Source: S015-6 sp964384945 (GTDB lineage Bacteria > Desulfobacterota > DSWW01). From it: DNA of 64,000 bases. The position numbers and the translations under genes are program-made. The notes under the pieces are model-generated. The model did not search any database. It was not told the DNA's origin and worked only from the letters and a program-made list of their open reading frames with translations. Numbering within the stretch: position 1 is the stretch's first letter; every line of letters starts with the position of its first letter. The stretch covers positions 173,773 to 237,772 of the forward strand of contig CAYLMK010000007.1 of NCBI GenBank assembly GCA_964384945.1. Reading direction: 5' to 3'. Below are positions 43,107 through 50,827 of this stretch, one piece after another.

Positions 43107-44864
43107 CTAGATCCTCACCGGCTGCGCTTCGCCGAAGACCTCTCGCAGAACGTCACAGATCTCCTGCAACGTCGCCTCCGCCTTCACGCATTCCAGGATA
43201 TCCGGCATCAGGTTCACGGAGGCGTCCCCGGCGTGGACCCTCAATTCCGCCAAGGCCTTTCGAACCGAACCACCGTTTCGTTCCCTCTTCAGACGGGCCA
43301 ACTCCTCCTTCTGCCGCTCTTCGGCCGTGCTTATCAACCGCTCGTCGTAGGTGTCTTCGACGACCCGCTTGATGCTCACTTCAATCTCGTTCTCATCGTT
43401 GAAGCAGTTCACGCCGACGACGAAGTCCTCCTGCTTCTCGATCCGCCTCTGACGCTCGTAGGCGCTCTTGGCAACGGCCTTCTGCATGTATCCGTTCTCG
43501 ATCGCGGCTACCGCTCCCCCCATCCTGTCGATCTTCTCGATCTCGGCCAGCGCGGCCTCCTCGATCTCGTCCGTCAAGGCCTCCATCATGTAGGAGCCCG
43601 CCCACGGATCGTTCACGTCGGCGATCTTGGCCTCATGAATCAGGATCCGGGTCGCATCCAGATTCAGCTGAACCGCCTCGAGACTGTGCCCCAGGCCGAG
43701 GGGTTCGTCAAACGGCGGGAAGGTCAGGGGCATGGCGCCGGACATGCCGGCGGCCATGCCACCGATCACGGCCCTCGTCAGGTTGTTGAGCGGCCTCTGC
43801 AGGGTGGTCGAAGAGCAGCCGATATGCGCCGATACCGGCTGGCGGATCATCATGCTCCTGGGGTTCTTCGCGCCGAACCGCTCTTTCAGCATTCGGGCAT
43901 ACATCCTTCGAGCCGCCCGCTGGAAGGCGATCTCGTGGTAGATCTCCATGCTGCCGCCGAACGCGTTGAACGTGAACATGGGCGCAAAACGATCCACATC
44001 AAGCCCCGCATCCACCCCGGTCTGCAGATAGGCCGCCGCATTGGCCATGGAAAAGGCGAGATCCTGGGCGCGCGTCGCGCCGGCCTCGCGTATGTGATAT
44101 CCCCCGATGCTCGTGATGTTCAAATTGGGCATGCGCTCGGTGCAAAAGACGAGTATGTCCCGAAAGAGCCTCAAGGACTGTCTGGGGGGATAAATGTAGG
44201 TGCCCCTGGCGATGAATTCCTTCAGGATGTCGTTCTGCGGCGTGCCTCGAAGCCGATCCAACCGGATCCCCCGCTTTTCCGCCAGGGCGGCGTACATGGC
44301 GATGATCACCGCCGCGGGGGCGTTGATCGTGAAATTGGATGCAACCCTGTCCATTTCCAGATCGCCGGCGTACGCCTCGTAGATCACCTGGAAGTCCCGG
44401 AGCGAGTCGACCGCCACGCCCACGCGCCCCACCTCTCCCTCCGCCTGCGGGCTGTCGGAGTCGTAACCGCACTGGGTGACCAGGTCGAAGGCCATGTTCG
44501 GCCCGCCGCTTCGGCCGATGGAGTGCATTCGCAGCAAGTAATCGCGGTAGTCCGAGGCGGTGCCGAACCCTCCGTATTTGCCCACACTTCCGCCGCCGCC
44601 CCAGTCCGGCCGGTGGCCTCTCTTGGCGCTCTCCTCTGCAAATGCCCTCCAGAAATCGAACGGATTGTTTCCTGCGGTAAACGGATACTGCCCCGGGAAA
44701 CCGACCTTCTCAAGGAAATCAAAGCCGTCCCGGGCCGCGGGGCTGTAAAATCGTGTCGGGCTCTTGGACAGATGGAACCGCTTCAGCCTCGGTTCCAGGA
44801 CGTTCTGCCGCCACTCTCGCTCCGCCTTCGCCACATCGTCCCTCGTATCCGCATCGTTCGCCAT
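43107..44864 (-). CDS. Methylmalonyl-CoA mutase-like large subunit (acyl-CoA mutase)
   Basis: A 585-residue catalytic subunit of a B12-dependent acyl-CoA mutase; GAGG lies upstream of the ATG. The barrel is recognisable from KYGGFGTASDYRDYLLRM, PNMAFDLVTQCGYDSDSP, VASNFTINAPAAVIIAMY, GTPQNDILKEFIARGTYIYP and MFTFNAFGGSMEIYHEIAFQ. The substrate-side N-terminal segment before KYGGF departs from classical mutase (GHRPDWGGGGSVGK), so the substrate is probably not methylmalonyl-CoA. In alkane degraders a mutase of this type rearranges (1-methylalkyl)succinyl-CoA to (2-methylalkyl)malonyl-CoA; clustering with the GRE genes supports that. The B12 domain is on a separate gene upstream. Confidence 0.88.
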   Translation of the reverse strand: MANDADTRDDVAKAEREWRQNVLEPRLKRFHLSKSPTRFYSPAARDGFDFLEKVGFPGQYPFTAGNNPFDFWRAFAEESAKRGHRPDWGGGGSVGKYGGFGTASDYRDYLLRMHSIGRSGGPNMAFDLVTQCGYDSDSPQAEGEVGRVGVAVDSLRDFQVIYEAYAGDLEMDRVASNFTINAPAAVIIAMYAALAEKRGIRLDRLRGTPQNDILKEFIARGTYIYPPRQSLRLFRDILVFCTERMPNLNITSIGGYHIREAGATRAQDLAFSMANAAAYLQTGVDAGLDVDRFAPMFTFNAFGGSMEIYHEIAFQRAARRMYARMLKERFGAKNPRSMMIRQPVSAHIGCSSTTLQRPLNNLTRAVIGGMAAGMSGAMPLTFPPFDEPLGLGHSLEAVQLNLDATRILIHEAKIADVNDPWAGSYMMEALTDEIEEAALAEIEKIDRMGGAVAAIENGYMQKAVAKSAYERQRRIEKQEDFVVGVNCFNDENEIEVSIKRVVEDTYDERLISTAEERQKEELARLKRERNGGSVRKALAELRVHAGDASVNLMPDILECVKAEATLQEICDVLREVFGEAQPVRI

Positions 44865-44921
44865 CCCGTTTTCCTCACGAAAGAACAGGCGATCTCCCTG
44901 CAGTCACATCCCTTCCAACAG

Positions 44922-45335
44922 CTAGGTGCCCGCGGCGCCTCGAACCCTCGATCGTATATACTCCGCGATCGCCGGGATGGAAGTCCCGGATGTGAACACC
45001 TCCCCCACCCCGATTTCTTTCAATAGGGGGATGTCCTTTTCCGGGATGATTCCGCCCACGAGCACCAGGATGTCGTCCGCCCCTTGGTCCTTGAGCCTCT
45101 CCATCACCTTTCGGCTCAATGCCACATGGGCCCCGGAAAGGATGGACAGCCCGACCACGTCCACATCTTCCTGAAGCGCGGTCACGGCGATCTGATCCGG
45201 GGTCTGCCGTAGGCCCGTATAGACGACTTCGAAACCCTCATCCCTCAAACCGTAGGCGACCACTCGGGCCCCTCGTTCGTGCCCGTCCAGTCCGGGTTTC
45301 GCCAGGAGCACCCGGATCTTTCGCTCCCCGCTCAT
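44922..45335 (-). CDS. B12-binding small subunit of acyl-CoA mutase
   Basis: A 137-residue cobalamin-binding domain protein with the base-off signature DxHxxG at Asp17, His19 and Gly22 (LDGHERGARVVA), then GLSILSGAH and LVGGIIPEKD. GGAGG is upstream of the ATG. The lower axial ligand would be His19. It is the first gene of the minus cluster and 57 bases before the catalytic subunit; splitting B12 domain and barrel on two genes is common in 2-hydroxyisobutyryl-, ethylmalonyl- and archaeal-type mutases. Confidence 0.92.
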   Translation of the reverse strand: MSGERKIRVLLAKPGLDGHERGARVVAYGLRDEGFEVVYTGLRQTPDQIAVTALQEDVDVVGLSILSGAHVALSRKVMERLKDQGADDILVLVGGIIPEKDIPLLKEIGVGEVFTSGTSIPAIAEYIRSRVRGAAGT

Positions 45336-45858
45336 CCCTTGCCTCCCGTGTTCAATGCCTCGACGTCCTCCCGTCCCTGCGTTTTCACCACCACGGTGGT
45401 CAGGACGCAGAGACCGTTCGTCGGGTCAAGCCACCAAAAGGCAAGATGAGTGCCAAGATCCGAAACGCAGGGGCAACCACCCAATTCTACTGAATAATAT
45501 TATAGGAAACGCACCCGTCCGAGGAGAGGGGGAAGGGGGATCGTCGGGACACAGTTGCCCCATGTTCAAATACGCTCCTCATCTAACCCGATGATTTCAT
45601 TACATGAACTTATCTTGGCCCATCAGGGCCACAACAAGCCAGGCAATGGGTCATTTGGGAGACAAATCGGTTGACATTGGAGCAGGCTGCTGACAGACTT
45701 CACGAGGGTTGCTTTGGACCGAGAAGGAATCAGTGGTCAGGGACCGCAAGGCGAAAGGGCAAGTGCGGAAGCTGGGAGGGGTCAGGGATCAGGCTCCGGT
45801 TCCGCCCCCCCAAGGAGAGCATATCGAAGGGGATCCCACTTCAGCGGGGCGAAACAGA
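45336..45858. other. Divergent intergenic region between the mutase cluster and the MoaD-like gene
   Basis: No gene supported over 523 bases. On the minus strand TATAAT (45504-45499) lies in an AT-rich patch, a possible -10 element for the mutase-GRE cluster without a good -35. On the plus strand TTGACA (45671-45676) with CAGACT 17 bases later is a weak promoter candidate for the MoaD-like gene. Confidence 0.35.
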
Positions 45859-46131
45859 ATGCCTGTCATCGTGAGAGTCCCGGGGTCTTTGCGAGAGTGG
45901 TTCCAGGGAAGCGACGAAGCCTCCTGCCCGGCAGGAACCCTCGGCGAATGCATCGATCAGCTCGATCGCCAATTTCCCGGCGTCCGGCGTCGCCTGCTGA
46001 ACGATGAGGGCAGGATTGCCGCCGTGCTCATCTTCCTGAACGGCGAGAACGTCACGAAGCTCAAAGGCCTCACCACGGAAATCAGCGACGGCGATGAAAT
46101 CGGCATCATTCCGCTTGCCGCAGGGGGGTGA
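45859..46131 (+). CDS. MoaD/ThiS-like ubiquitin-fold sulfur carrier
   Basis: A 90-residue beta-grasp protein starting at ATG 45859 and ending in Gly-Gly (IIPLAAGG), the tail that is adenylated and thiocarboxylated in MoaD and ThiS. LIFLNGENVTKLKGL and ISDGDEIGIIPLAAGG are typical of the MoaD-like family that accompanies tungsten/molybdenum pterin enzymes. No MoeB/ThiF E1 enzyme is nearby. It is coupled to the next gene, whose start lies within ten bases. In this cluster it may serve pterin synthesis or another sulfur transfer. Confidence 0.78.
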   Translation: MPVIVRVPGSLREWFQGSDEASCPAGTLGECIDQLDRQFPGVRRRLLNDEGRIAAVLIFLNGENVTKLKGLTTEISDGDEIGIIPLAAGG

Positions 46132-46136
46132 TCGCC

Positions 46137-46658
46137 GTGATCATCGACGATCCGAGGTCGAAATTCATTTTCGTCTATCATCCCCTGACCCTGATGGGCA
46201 GGAGCTACACCGTGCATGAGGGCAAAGCGATGACGAACGGCGAGGTCCTCGAATACTGGGGCAAGTGGCTCGTCCTCGGGGAAAGGCCCGTTCTCGATGC
46301 GCTGGCGGAGAAGCTCGATCCGTATGTGGAGAACAAGGAGATCCCCTGCATAAAGTATGATCGGTCACCGCCTGTCAACCTCGGCGTAGCCGAGTGCGTG
46401 ATGATGGTCTATTGCGACCGACGCCACCGAGACGAGGTCTGGAAGATCCTGGCGCGGTTCGGGATCAAGATGAAGGCCTGGGTCACGGAACGGGAGACCA
46501 TGCAGATGTGGTTGCCGGGGGGCATTCTCCTCGAGCGATGGATGGCGTCACAGGACTACGATGAGGCCACCCGGCAGGCGATCCGGGAAGATGCCGGCAA
46601 GAGACTCGGGTACATCTTCGACCATCCGGACGAGGTCTACAGGACCTGGGAACAGTAG
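46137..46658 (+). CDS. Unknown protein coupled to the MoaD-like gene
   Basis: A 173-residue protein I do not recognise. GTG 46137 is the likely start because AGGGGGG lies nine bases upstream; GTG 46128 overlaps the previous stop but has no room for a ribosome-binding site. It is a soluble alpha/beta protein (KFIFVYHPLTLMGRSYTVHE, LGVAECVMMVYCDRR, WKILARFGIKMKAWVTE) with two or three scattered cysteines. Its tight coupling to the MoaD-like gene suggests a shared job, for example as acceptor or target of the sulfur carrier. Confidence 0.6.
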   Translation: MIIDDPRSKFIFVYHPLTLMGRSYTVHEGKAMTNGEVLEYWGKWLVLGERPVLDALAEKLDPYVENKEIPCIKYDRSPPVNLGVAECVMMVYCDRRHRDEVWKILARFGIKMKAWVTERETMQMWLPGGILLERWMASQDYDEATRQAIREDAGKRLGYIFDHPDEVYRTWEQ

Positions 46659-46752
46659 AAAGCCGGTCGCGGGCAAGAAGCAAAGAAGGTGTCAGGCATC
46701 AGGGATCGGGAGTCAGGCCCTGCCCTACCCCGCAACAAGAGGAGTAACGGTC

Positions 46753-48591
46753 ATGTCCGAGAAGCAGGCCCATGGGGAAGGGACGCCCGCGCCGGTTTCA
46801 CTCGGGATCCTCGAGCTTCAGAAGACCGTCCTGGATCTTGAGAGAAGGAGCCGCTTCTTTGAGATGCTGATCCGAAGCCTGCCGGGCGTCTTCTATGCCT
46901 TCGACCAGGACCAGCAATTCCTCAACTGCAACGAGAACATGGAAAAGGTCACCGGATACTGCCGGGACGAATTGCTGCACATGACGGTGAACGAACTCTT
47001 TTTCGGAGCGGACCTGAAGCGCATCAAGAAGGCGGTGCGAACCGTTTTTTCCCAAGGGGAAGTCACCGTGGAGGCGGAACTGACGAACAAGCGGGGAGAG
47101 AGAATCCCGTACCTGTTCTCCGCGGTGAGCACCCGAATCGAGAACGCCATGTACGTTCTGGGCATGGGTATCGACTTGACCGAACTCAAGCAGACGCAGG
47201 ATGCGTTGCGCGAGAGCGAGATCTTCAACCGCGTTCTGGCCGAGAGGATGACCGTGGGGGCCATGCTTTGTCAGAACTCCAAGATCGTCTTCGCCAATGA
47301 CGCCCTTCTGTCGATGTTCGGTTACGCAGAGGCAGACCAGCTCTTCGGCAAGGATATCGGGGAACTGGTTTCCCGGGAATTCGAGATGTACTTCAGGGAG
47401 ATGTTCGACGTCCTGGAGAAGAGATTCTCCCAGCAGAGGTCCTTCGAAACCCGCTGTTTGACCAGGGCCGGCCGCGAGATCTGGATTCAGGGCAAGGCAA
47501 GCTTGATTCAGTGGAAGGGCCTCCCGACCGTTTTCATGACCGCCAGAGACATCACAGACAGCAAGGAGAGAGAGTTGTCGATGCTCGACGAAGCGGAGCA
47601 TCTCCGACGGGAGAACATCAGCCTGCGCTCCTCGATCAAGGACAGGTATCGCCTCGGGAAGATCATCGGAAAGAGCCCGGTGATGCAGGAGGTCTATGAA
47701 CTCATTCTCAACGCCGCCGCCACGAACGCGAATGTGATCGTGTACGGCGAGTCGGGCACGGGCAAGGAACTGGTCGCACGAGCCATCCACGAAATGAGTT
47801 GCCGGTCGGACAGGCCGTTCGTACCCGTCAATTGCGCGGCGATCCCGGAGAATCTGCTGGAAGGCGAGTTCTTCGGTCACAAGAAGGGGGCCTTCACCGG
47901 AGCGCACGCGGACAAACAGGGATATCTCGATCTGGCGGACGGGGGGACGCTGTTTCTCGACGAAGTGGGGGAATTGAGCCTGAACCTGCAAGCCAAGTTG
48001 CTGCGGGCCATTGACGGAGGAGGCTATTCCCCTGTGGGAAGCAGCGTGAACCGGGTGTCCGATTTTCGCATCATCGCCGCCACGAATCGCAATCTTATGG
48101 AACAGGTTCGACAAAGGGCGATCCGGGAAGACTTCTTTTACCGGGTTCATGTCATTCCGATCAACGTCCCCCCCTTGCGGGACCGGAAGGAGGACATCCC
48201 GCTGCTCGTGGAACAATTCCTCAAGCTCTATTCGGAGAGCGACGACTCTCCCCCCTTGCCCGGCCATTTCCTGGAGGCGCTCATGCGGTACGACTGGCCG
48301 GGCAATGTAAGGGAACTCCAGAATGCGATTCAGCGTTACATTGCCGTAAAGCGCCTTGAATTCATCCCGTCCTCCCCTTGCGGACACAAGGGCCAGCGGG
48401 CTCCGGAGGCTGCGCTGACGGTCGAGACGGACGGGACTGTCAGGCTCACCAGGAACGTGGAGGAGGCGGAGAGAATTTCCATCAGCAAGGCTCTCGAACT
48501 TTGCAAGGGGAGAAAAGGAAGGGCGGCGGAGGCCCTGGGTATCTCGCGCAAAACCCTGTTCAGGAAGATGAAGAGGCTGGAAATGTCCTGA
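46753..48591 (+). CDS. PAS-type sigma-54-dependent transcriptional activator (copy 1)
   Basis: A 612-residue enhancer-binding protein, ATG 46753 after AAGAGGAG. Two PAS domains lie at about 25-150 (LPGVFYAFDQDQQFL) and 160-285 (FANDALLSMFGYAEADQLFG), so it senses a ligand or redox state in the cytoplasm. The AAA+ domain follows with Walker A GESGTGKE, the sigma-54-contacting GAFTGA, Walker B GGTLFLDEVGEL and the arginine-finger region. A Fis-type helix-turn-helix ends the protein (RAAEALGISRKTLFRKMKRL). It is highly similar to the activator at 60226. It probably turns on the sigma-54 promoters at 48815 and 62290. Confidence 0.92.
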   Translation: MSEKQAHGEGTPAPVSLGILELQKTVLDLERRSRFFEMLIRSLPGVFYAFDQDQQFLNCNENMEKVTGYCRDELLHMTVNELFFGADLKRIKKAVRTVFSQGEVTVEAELTNKRGERIPYLFSAVSTRIENAMYVLGMGIDLTELKQTQDALRESEIFNRVLAERMTVGAMLCQNSKIVFANDALLSMFGYAEADQLFGKDIGELVSREFEMYFREMFDVLEKRFSQQRSFETRCLTRAGREIWIQGKASLIQWKGLPTVFMTARDITDSKERELSMLDEAEHLRRENISLRSSIKDRYRLGKIIGKSPVMQEVYELILNAAATNANVIVYGESGTGKELVARAIHEMSCRSDRPFVPVNCAAIPENLLEGEFFGHKKGAFTGAHADKQGYLDLADGGTLFLDEVGELSLNLQAKLLRAIDGGGYSPVGSSVNRVSDFRIIAATNRNLMEQVRQRAIREDFFYRVHVIPINVPPLRDRKEDIPLLVEQFLKLYSESDDSPPLPGHFLEALMRYDWPGNVRELQNAIQRYIAVKRLEFIPSSPCGHKGQRAPEAALTVETDGTVRLTRNVEEAERISISKALELCKGRKGRAAEALGISRKTLFRKMKRLEMS

Positions 48592-48610
48592 CCTTCCCCC
48601 GCAACCAGAG

Positions 48611-48713
48611 TCACAAGTGACCCAGATCAGGGGATATGGAGTCAAGACTGTCACTATTCTCCGTCACATTGTGAATACAGCAGCTTACATTCCCTGCCGC
48701 CTCACTATTGTGG
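48611..48713 (+). promoter_or_regulatory. Possible activator-binding (enhancer) sites: TCAC/GTGA palindromes
   Basis: Upstream of the sigma-54 promoter are TCACAAGTGA (48611-48620), TCACATTGTGA (48664-48674) and TCACTATTGTGG (48702-48713), with an additional half-site TCACTATT at 48651. They lie 100-205 bases upstream of the -24 element, where enhancer-binding proteins usually bind. No similar palindromes were found before the GRE promoter. Confidence 0.4.
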
Positions 48714-48814
48714 CACATGTGTCCCGCTCAAACGCCTGACGCGTATGCGGGGCATGGCCCCTGATATTGTCTTTCATAAAGAAAAGCGGGACGTTAGGGA
48801 CTCGGCCGGCCTCC

Positions 48815-48830
48815 TGGCATCCTTCTTGCC
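48815..48830 (+). promoter_or_regulatory. Sigma-54 promoter of the VWA gene
   Basis: TGGCATCCTTCTTGCC fits the -24/-12 consensus (TGGCAC-N5-TTGCA) with exact spacing. It is 98 bases before the VWA gene start at 48929 and shares its core (TGGCAT-N5-TTGCC) with the promoter before the GRE gene. Confidence 0.75.
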
Positions 48831-48928
48831 CCTTTCCTGACAGCACAGGGATCAGAAACCCGGGATTCGGGGCAAGGGTCCCGCCTCCCCAAGGCAGCGG
48901 AGAACGCGAAAGGAGCCATCGAGACCCC

Positions 48929-50650
48929 ATGCAACCGAGTGACGCACGGCCGTCCGGCGTCTCCGAATACTGGCGGCTCAACCGGTCCGGTCTCGAGGCG
49001 GTCGAGCTGGCCAATATCCTGCGCGCCATGCGCAAGGTGGCCGGGCACCTGGGACCGAATGTGGGTCGGATCGAGTACGCCGGCATGTCTCGCGGAGGGG
49101 GCACCGCCATCCTCCTGGAGCCCACACCGCTCTTGGGCCGGTACCCGGTCCCGCCGGAAAAGATCGACTGTCTCGTGGGCCTGGTCGCCCACGAAGCCCT
49201 CCATCGAACCGAGTGGAGCGACCACGTCTGGAAGCTTCTGGAGCCGACCTTGCGAACGCTGTCCGGCTTGTCCAACGTGCGGCTTCAGAAGATCGTCAGC
49301 ACAGGAGAGGACATCTACGTCGATTCGGTGGCCGACAGGACGGTGTTCGGTCTCTACACGCCGGCGGCCCGGAATCAGGCCCTCTCGGAGGCCCGGGCGA
49401 GGTTCCATCCGAAAACGCCCTCCCTGGACGCACTGGTCTACCTGTGGTGGACGGCGGCCTGGGGAGACAACCGGGGCTTCGAGCCTCACCCTGCGTACAA
49501 CGAGCCGCTTGTCCACCTCGAGAGGCTGACGGCCCGCCTGCGAAGCATCCGAGAGGAGAGGACGGGGGTGACGGACCGCTGCGAGAAGCGAGCGGATCTC
49601 TACCTCGATGCATGGGAGGCAATCAAGGACTCGATCTCGTCCCTCAGGACGATCGACAAGACCCTCCTATGGTATCCGTCACCGGCAGAGCGGCACAAGG
49701 GCCCCGACCCGGCCGGCGGCAAGCGTGAAACCGCCAAAAGAAGCCTCTCTCCCTACGTGATGCAGCAGATCGAATTGCAGCTGGCGATGAACTCGCCCGA
49801 CATAACGTCCGTCATCCAGTCCGTGGTGGGCCATGACGACCAGGATGTGGTCCCCACCTCCCGCTGGGATTTCAGCATACCGGCCCATCCGGTGGTCGAC
49901 CCCCACCTTGTGTCGAGACTGCGGGTCCTCTTCCTGAACTACGCGGCTCGCAAGACCGTGGTCAATCGCGGGCTCCTGAGCGGGAAGGTGGACCGGCGCC
50001 GCCTCTACAGGGCGCCGGTATCCGGGCGCTGCTTCCATCAGAAGGAGAAGCTGCCGGAGATGGACTGGAATATCACCCTGCTGATGGATGCAAGCGGATC
50101 CATGCGGGGCACCAAGTGGCGAATGGTGGAAAACACGGTCGGCAATCTGCACAAGGCCCTGATGGGGTCCCGAAATCACTTCCAGGCATATGCCTATTTC
50201 GAGGTCGACGGAGTCTGTATGATCTCCCGGCTCGTACGGGACCGCAATCTCTTTTCCGTCCCGCCCAACGGCCAGACCGCCTCGGGGCAGGCGATTATCG
50301 CCGTTGCCTATTTCATGCCCAAGGGACGCAAGCGGAACCTCCTCATCCACGTAACCGACGGGGAGTCGAACCTCGGCTGTGATGTGCGCTGCGGGATCGA
50401 GTATTGCCGCAAACAGAAGATCCATCTGGTGACGCTGGGATGCGCTTACAAGGACCGCCATGCCATGCTCCGGCAGTACGGCAAGTCCATACAGTTTCTG
50501 GACCATTACGGGCAGCTCCCCCGGGCCGTCGAGAGGCTGCTGCGACACACGTTTCTGTATGGAAACAAGCCTCATCTTCTTGGAGACGGCCCTGCCGGCC
50601 GAGCAAAAGGTCAGGAAGGGACCCCCTTGGCCATGGACCGTCAGAGGTGA
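48929..50650 (+). CDS. NorD/CbbO-like VWA protein with HExxH motif (copy 1)
   Basis: A 573-residue cytoplasmic protein, start ATG 48929; AAGGAG lies 13 bases upstream, somewhat far. The N-terminal half contains VAHEALHRTEW near residue 87, an HExxH-like zinc-peptidase motif. The C-terminal half is a VWA domain with intact MIDAS DASGSM near 386 and ending LIHVTDGESNLG. VWA proteins of this size pair with NorQ/CbbQ-type ATPases as enzyme activases. Its best partner is the BssE-like ATPase at 39628. Transcription is from the sigma-54 promoter at 48815. A paralogue is at 58393, in which the HExxH motif is not kept. Confidence 0.83.
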   Translation: MQPSDARPSGVSEYWRLNRSGLEAVELANILRAMRKVAGHLGPNVGRIEYAGMSRGGGTAILLEPTPLLGRYPVPPEKIDCLVGLVAHEALHRTEWSDHVWKLLEPTLRTLSGLSNVRLQKIVSTGEDIYVDSVADRTVFGLYTPAARNQALSEARARFHPKTPSLDALVYLWWTAAWGDNRGFEPHPAYNEPLVHLERLTARLRSIREERTGVTDRCEKRADLYLDAWEAIKDSISSLRTIDKTLLWYPSPAERHKGPDPAGGKRETAKRSLSPYVMQQIELQLAMNSPDITSVIQSVVGHDDQDVVPTSRWDFSIPAHPVVDPHLVSRLRVLFLNYAARKTVVNRGLLSGKVDRRRLYRAPVSGRCFHQKEKLPEMDWNITLLMDASGSMRGTKWRMVENTVGNLHKALMGSRNHFQAYAYFEVDGVCMISRLVRDRNLFSVPPNGQTASGQAIIAVAYFMPKGRKRNLLIHVTDGESNLGCDVRCGIEYCRKQKIHLVTLGCAYKDRHAMLRQYGKSIQFLDHYGQLPRAVERLLRHTFLYGNKPHLLGDGPAGRAKGQEGTPLAMDRQR

Positions 50651-50662
50651 GGGAACCGGACC

Positions 50663-50827
50663 ATGAACGAGTGCGGGAACAAACCGAAGAGGAGGACGCA
50701 GCCGAACCCCAGGAACAAGAGCGGGCAGGGATCGGCCGTGGGGGAGAACACGGTCGTTACGCTGAATTTCGTGGTTCGGGATGAACAAGGCAATGTGAAA
50801 GGAGTCTCGGAGAATGTCGGCGAGTGA
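50663..50827 (+). CDS. 54-residue small protein coupled to the FMN oxidoreductase gene
   Basis: A small frame from ATG 50663 to TGA 50827 that overlaps the next gene start by 14 bases. The N-terminal half is basic and flexible; the C-terminal half (NTVVTLNFVVRDEQGNVKGV) looks like a beta-hairpin, so it reads as a true small protein. The start has GGGAACCGGACC upstream, a weak ribosome site. Function unknown. Confidence 0.45.
   Translation: MNECGNKPKRRTQPNPRNKSGQGSAVGENTVVTLNFVVRDEQGNVKGVSENVGE

Noticed and set aside
48712..48727. TGGCAC in the region before the VWA gene
   Set aside because: No GC-containing -12 element at the right distance; the site at 48815 is far better.
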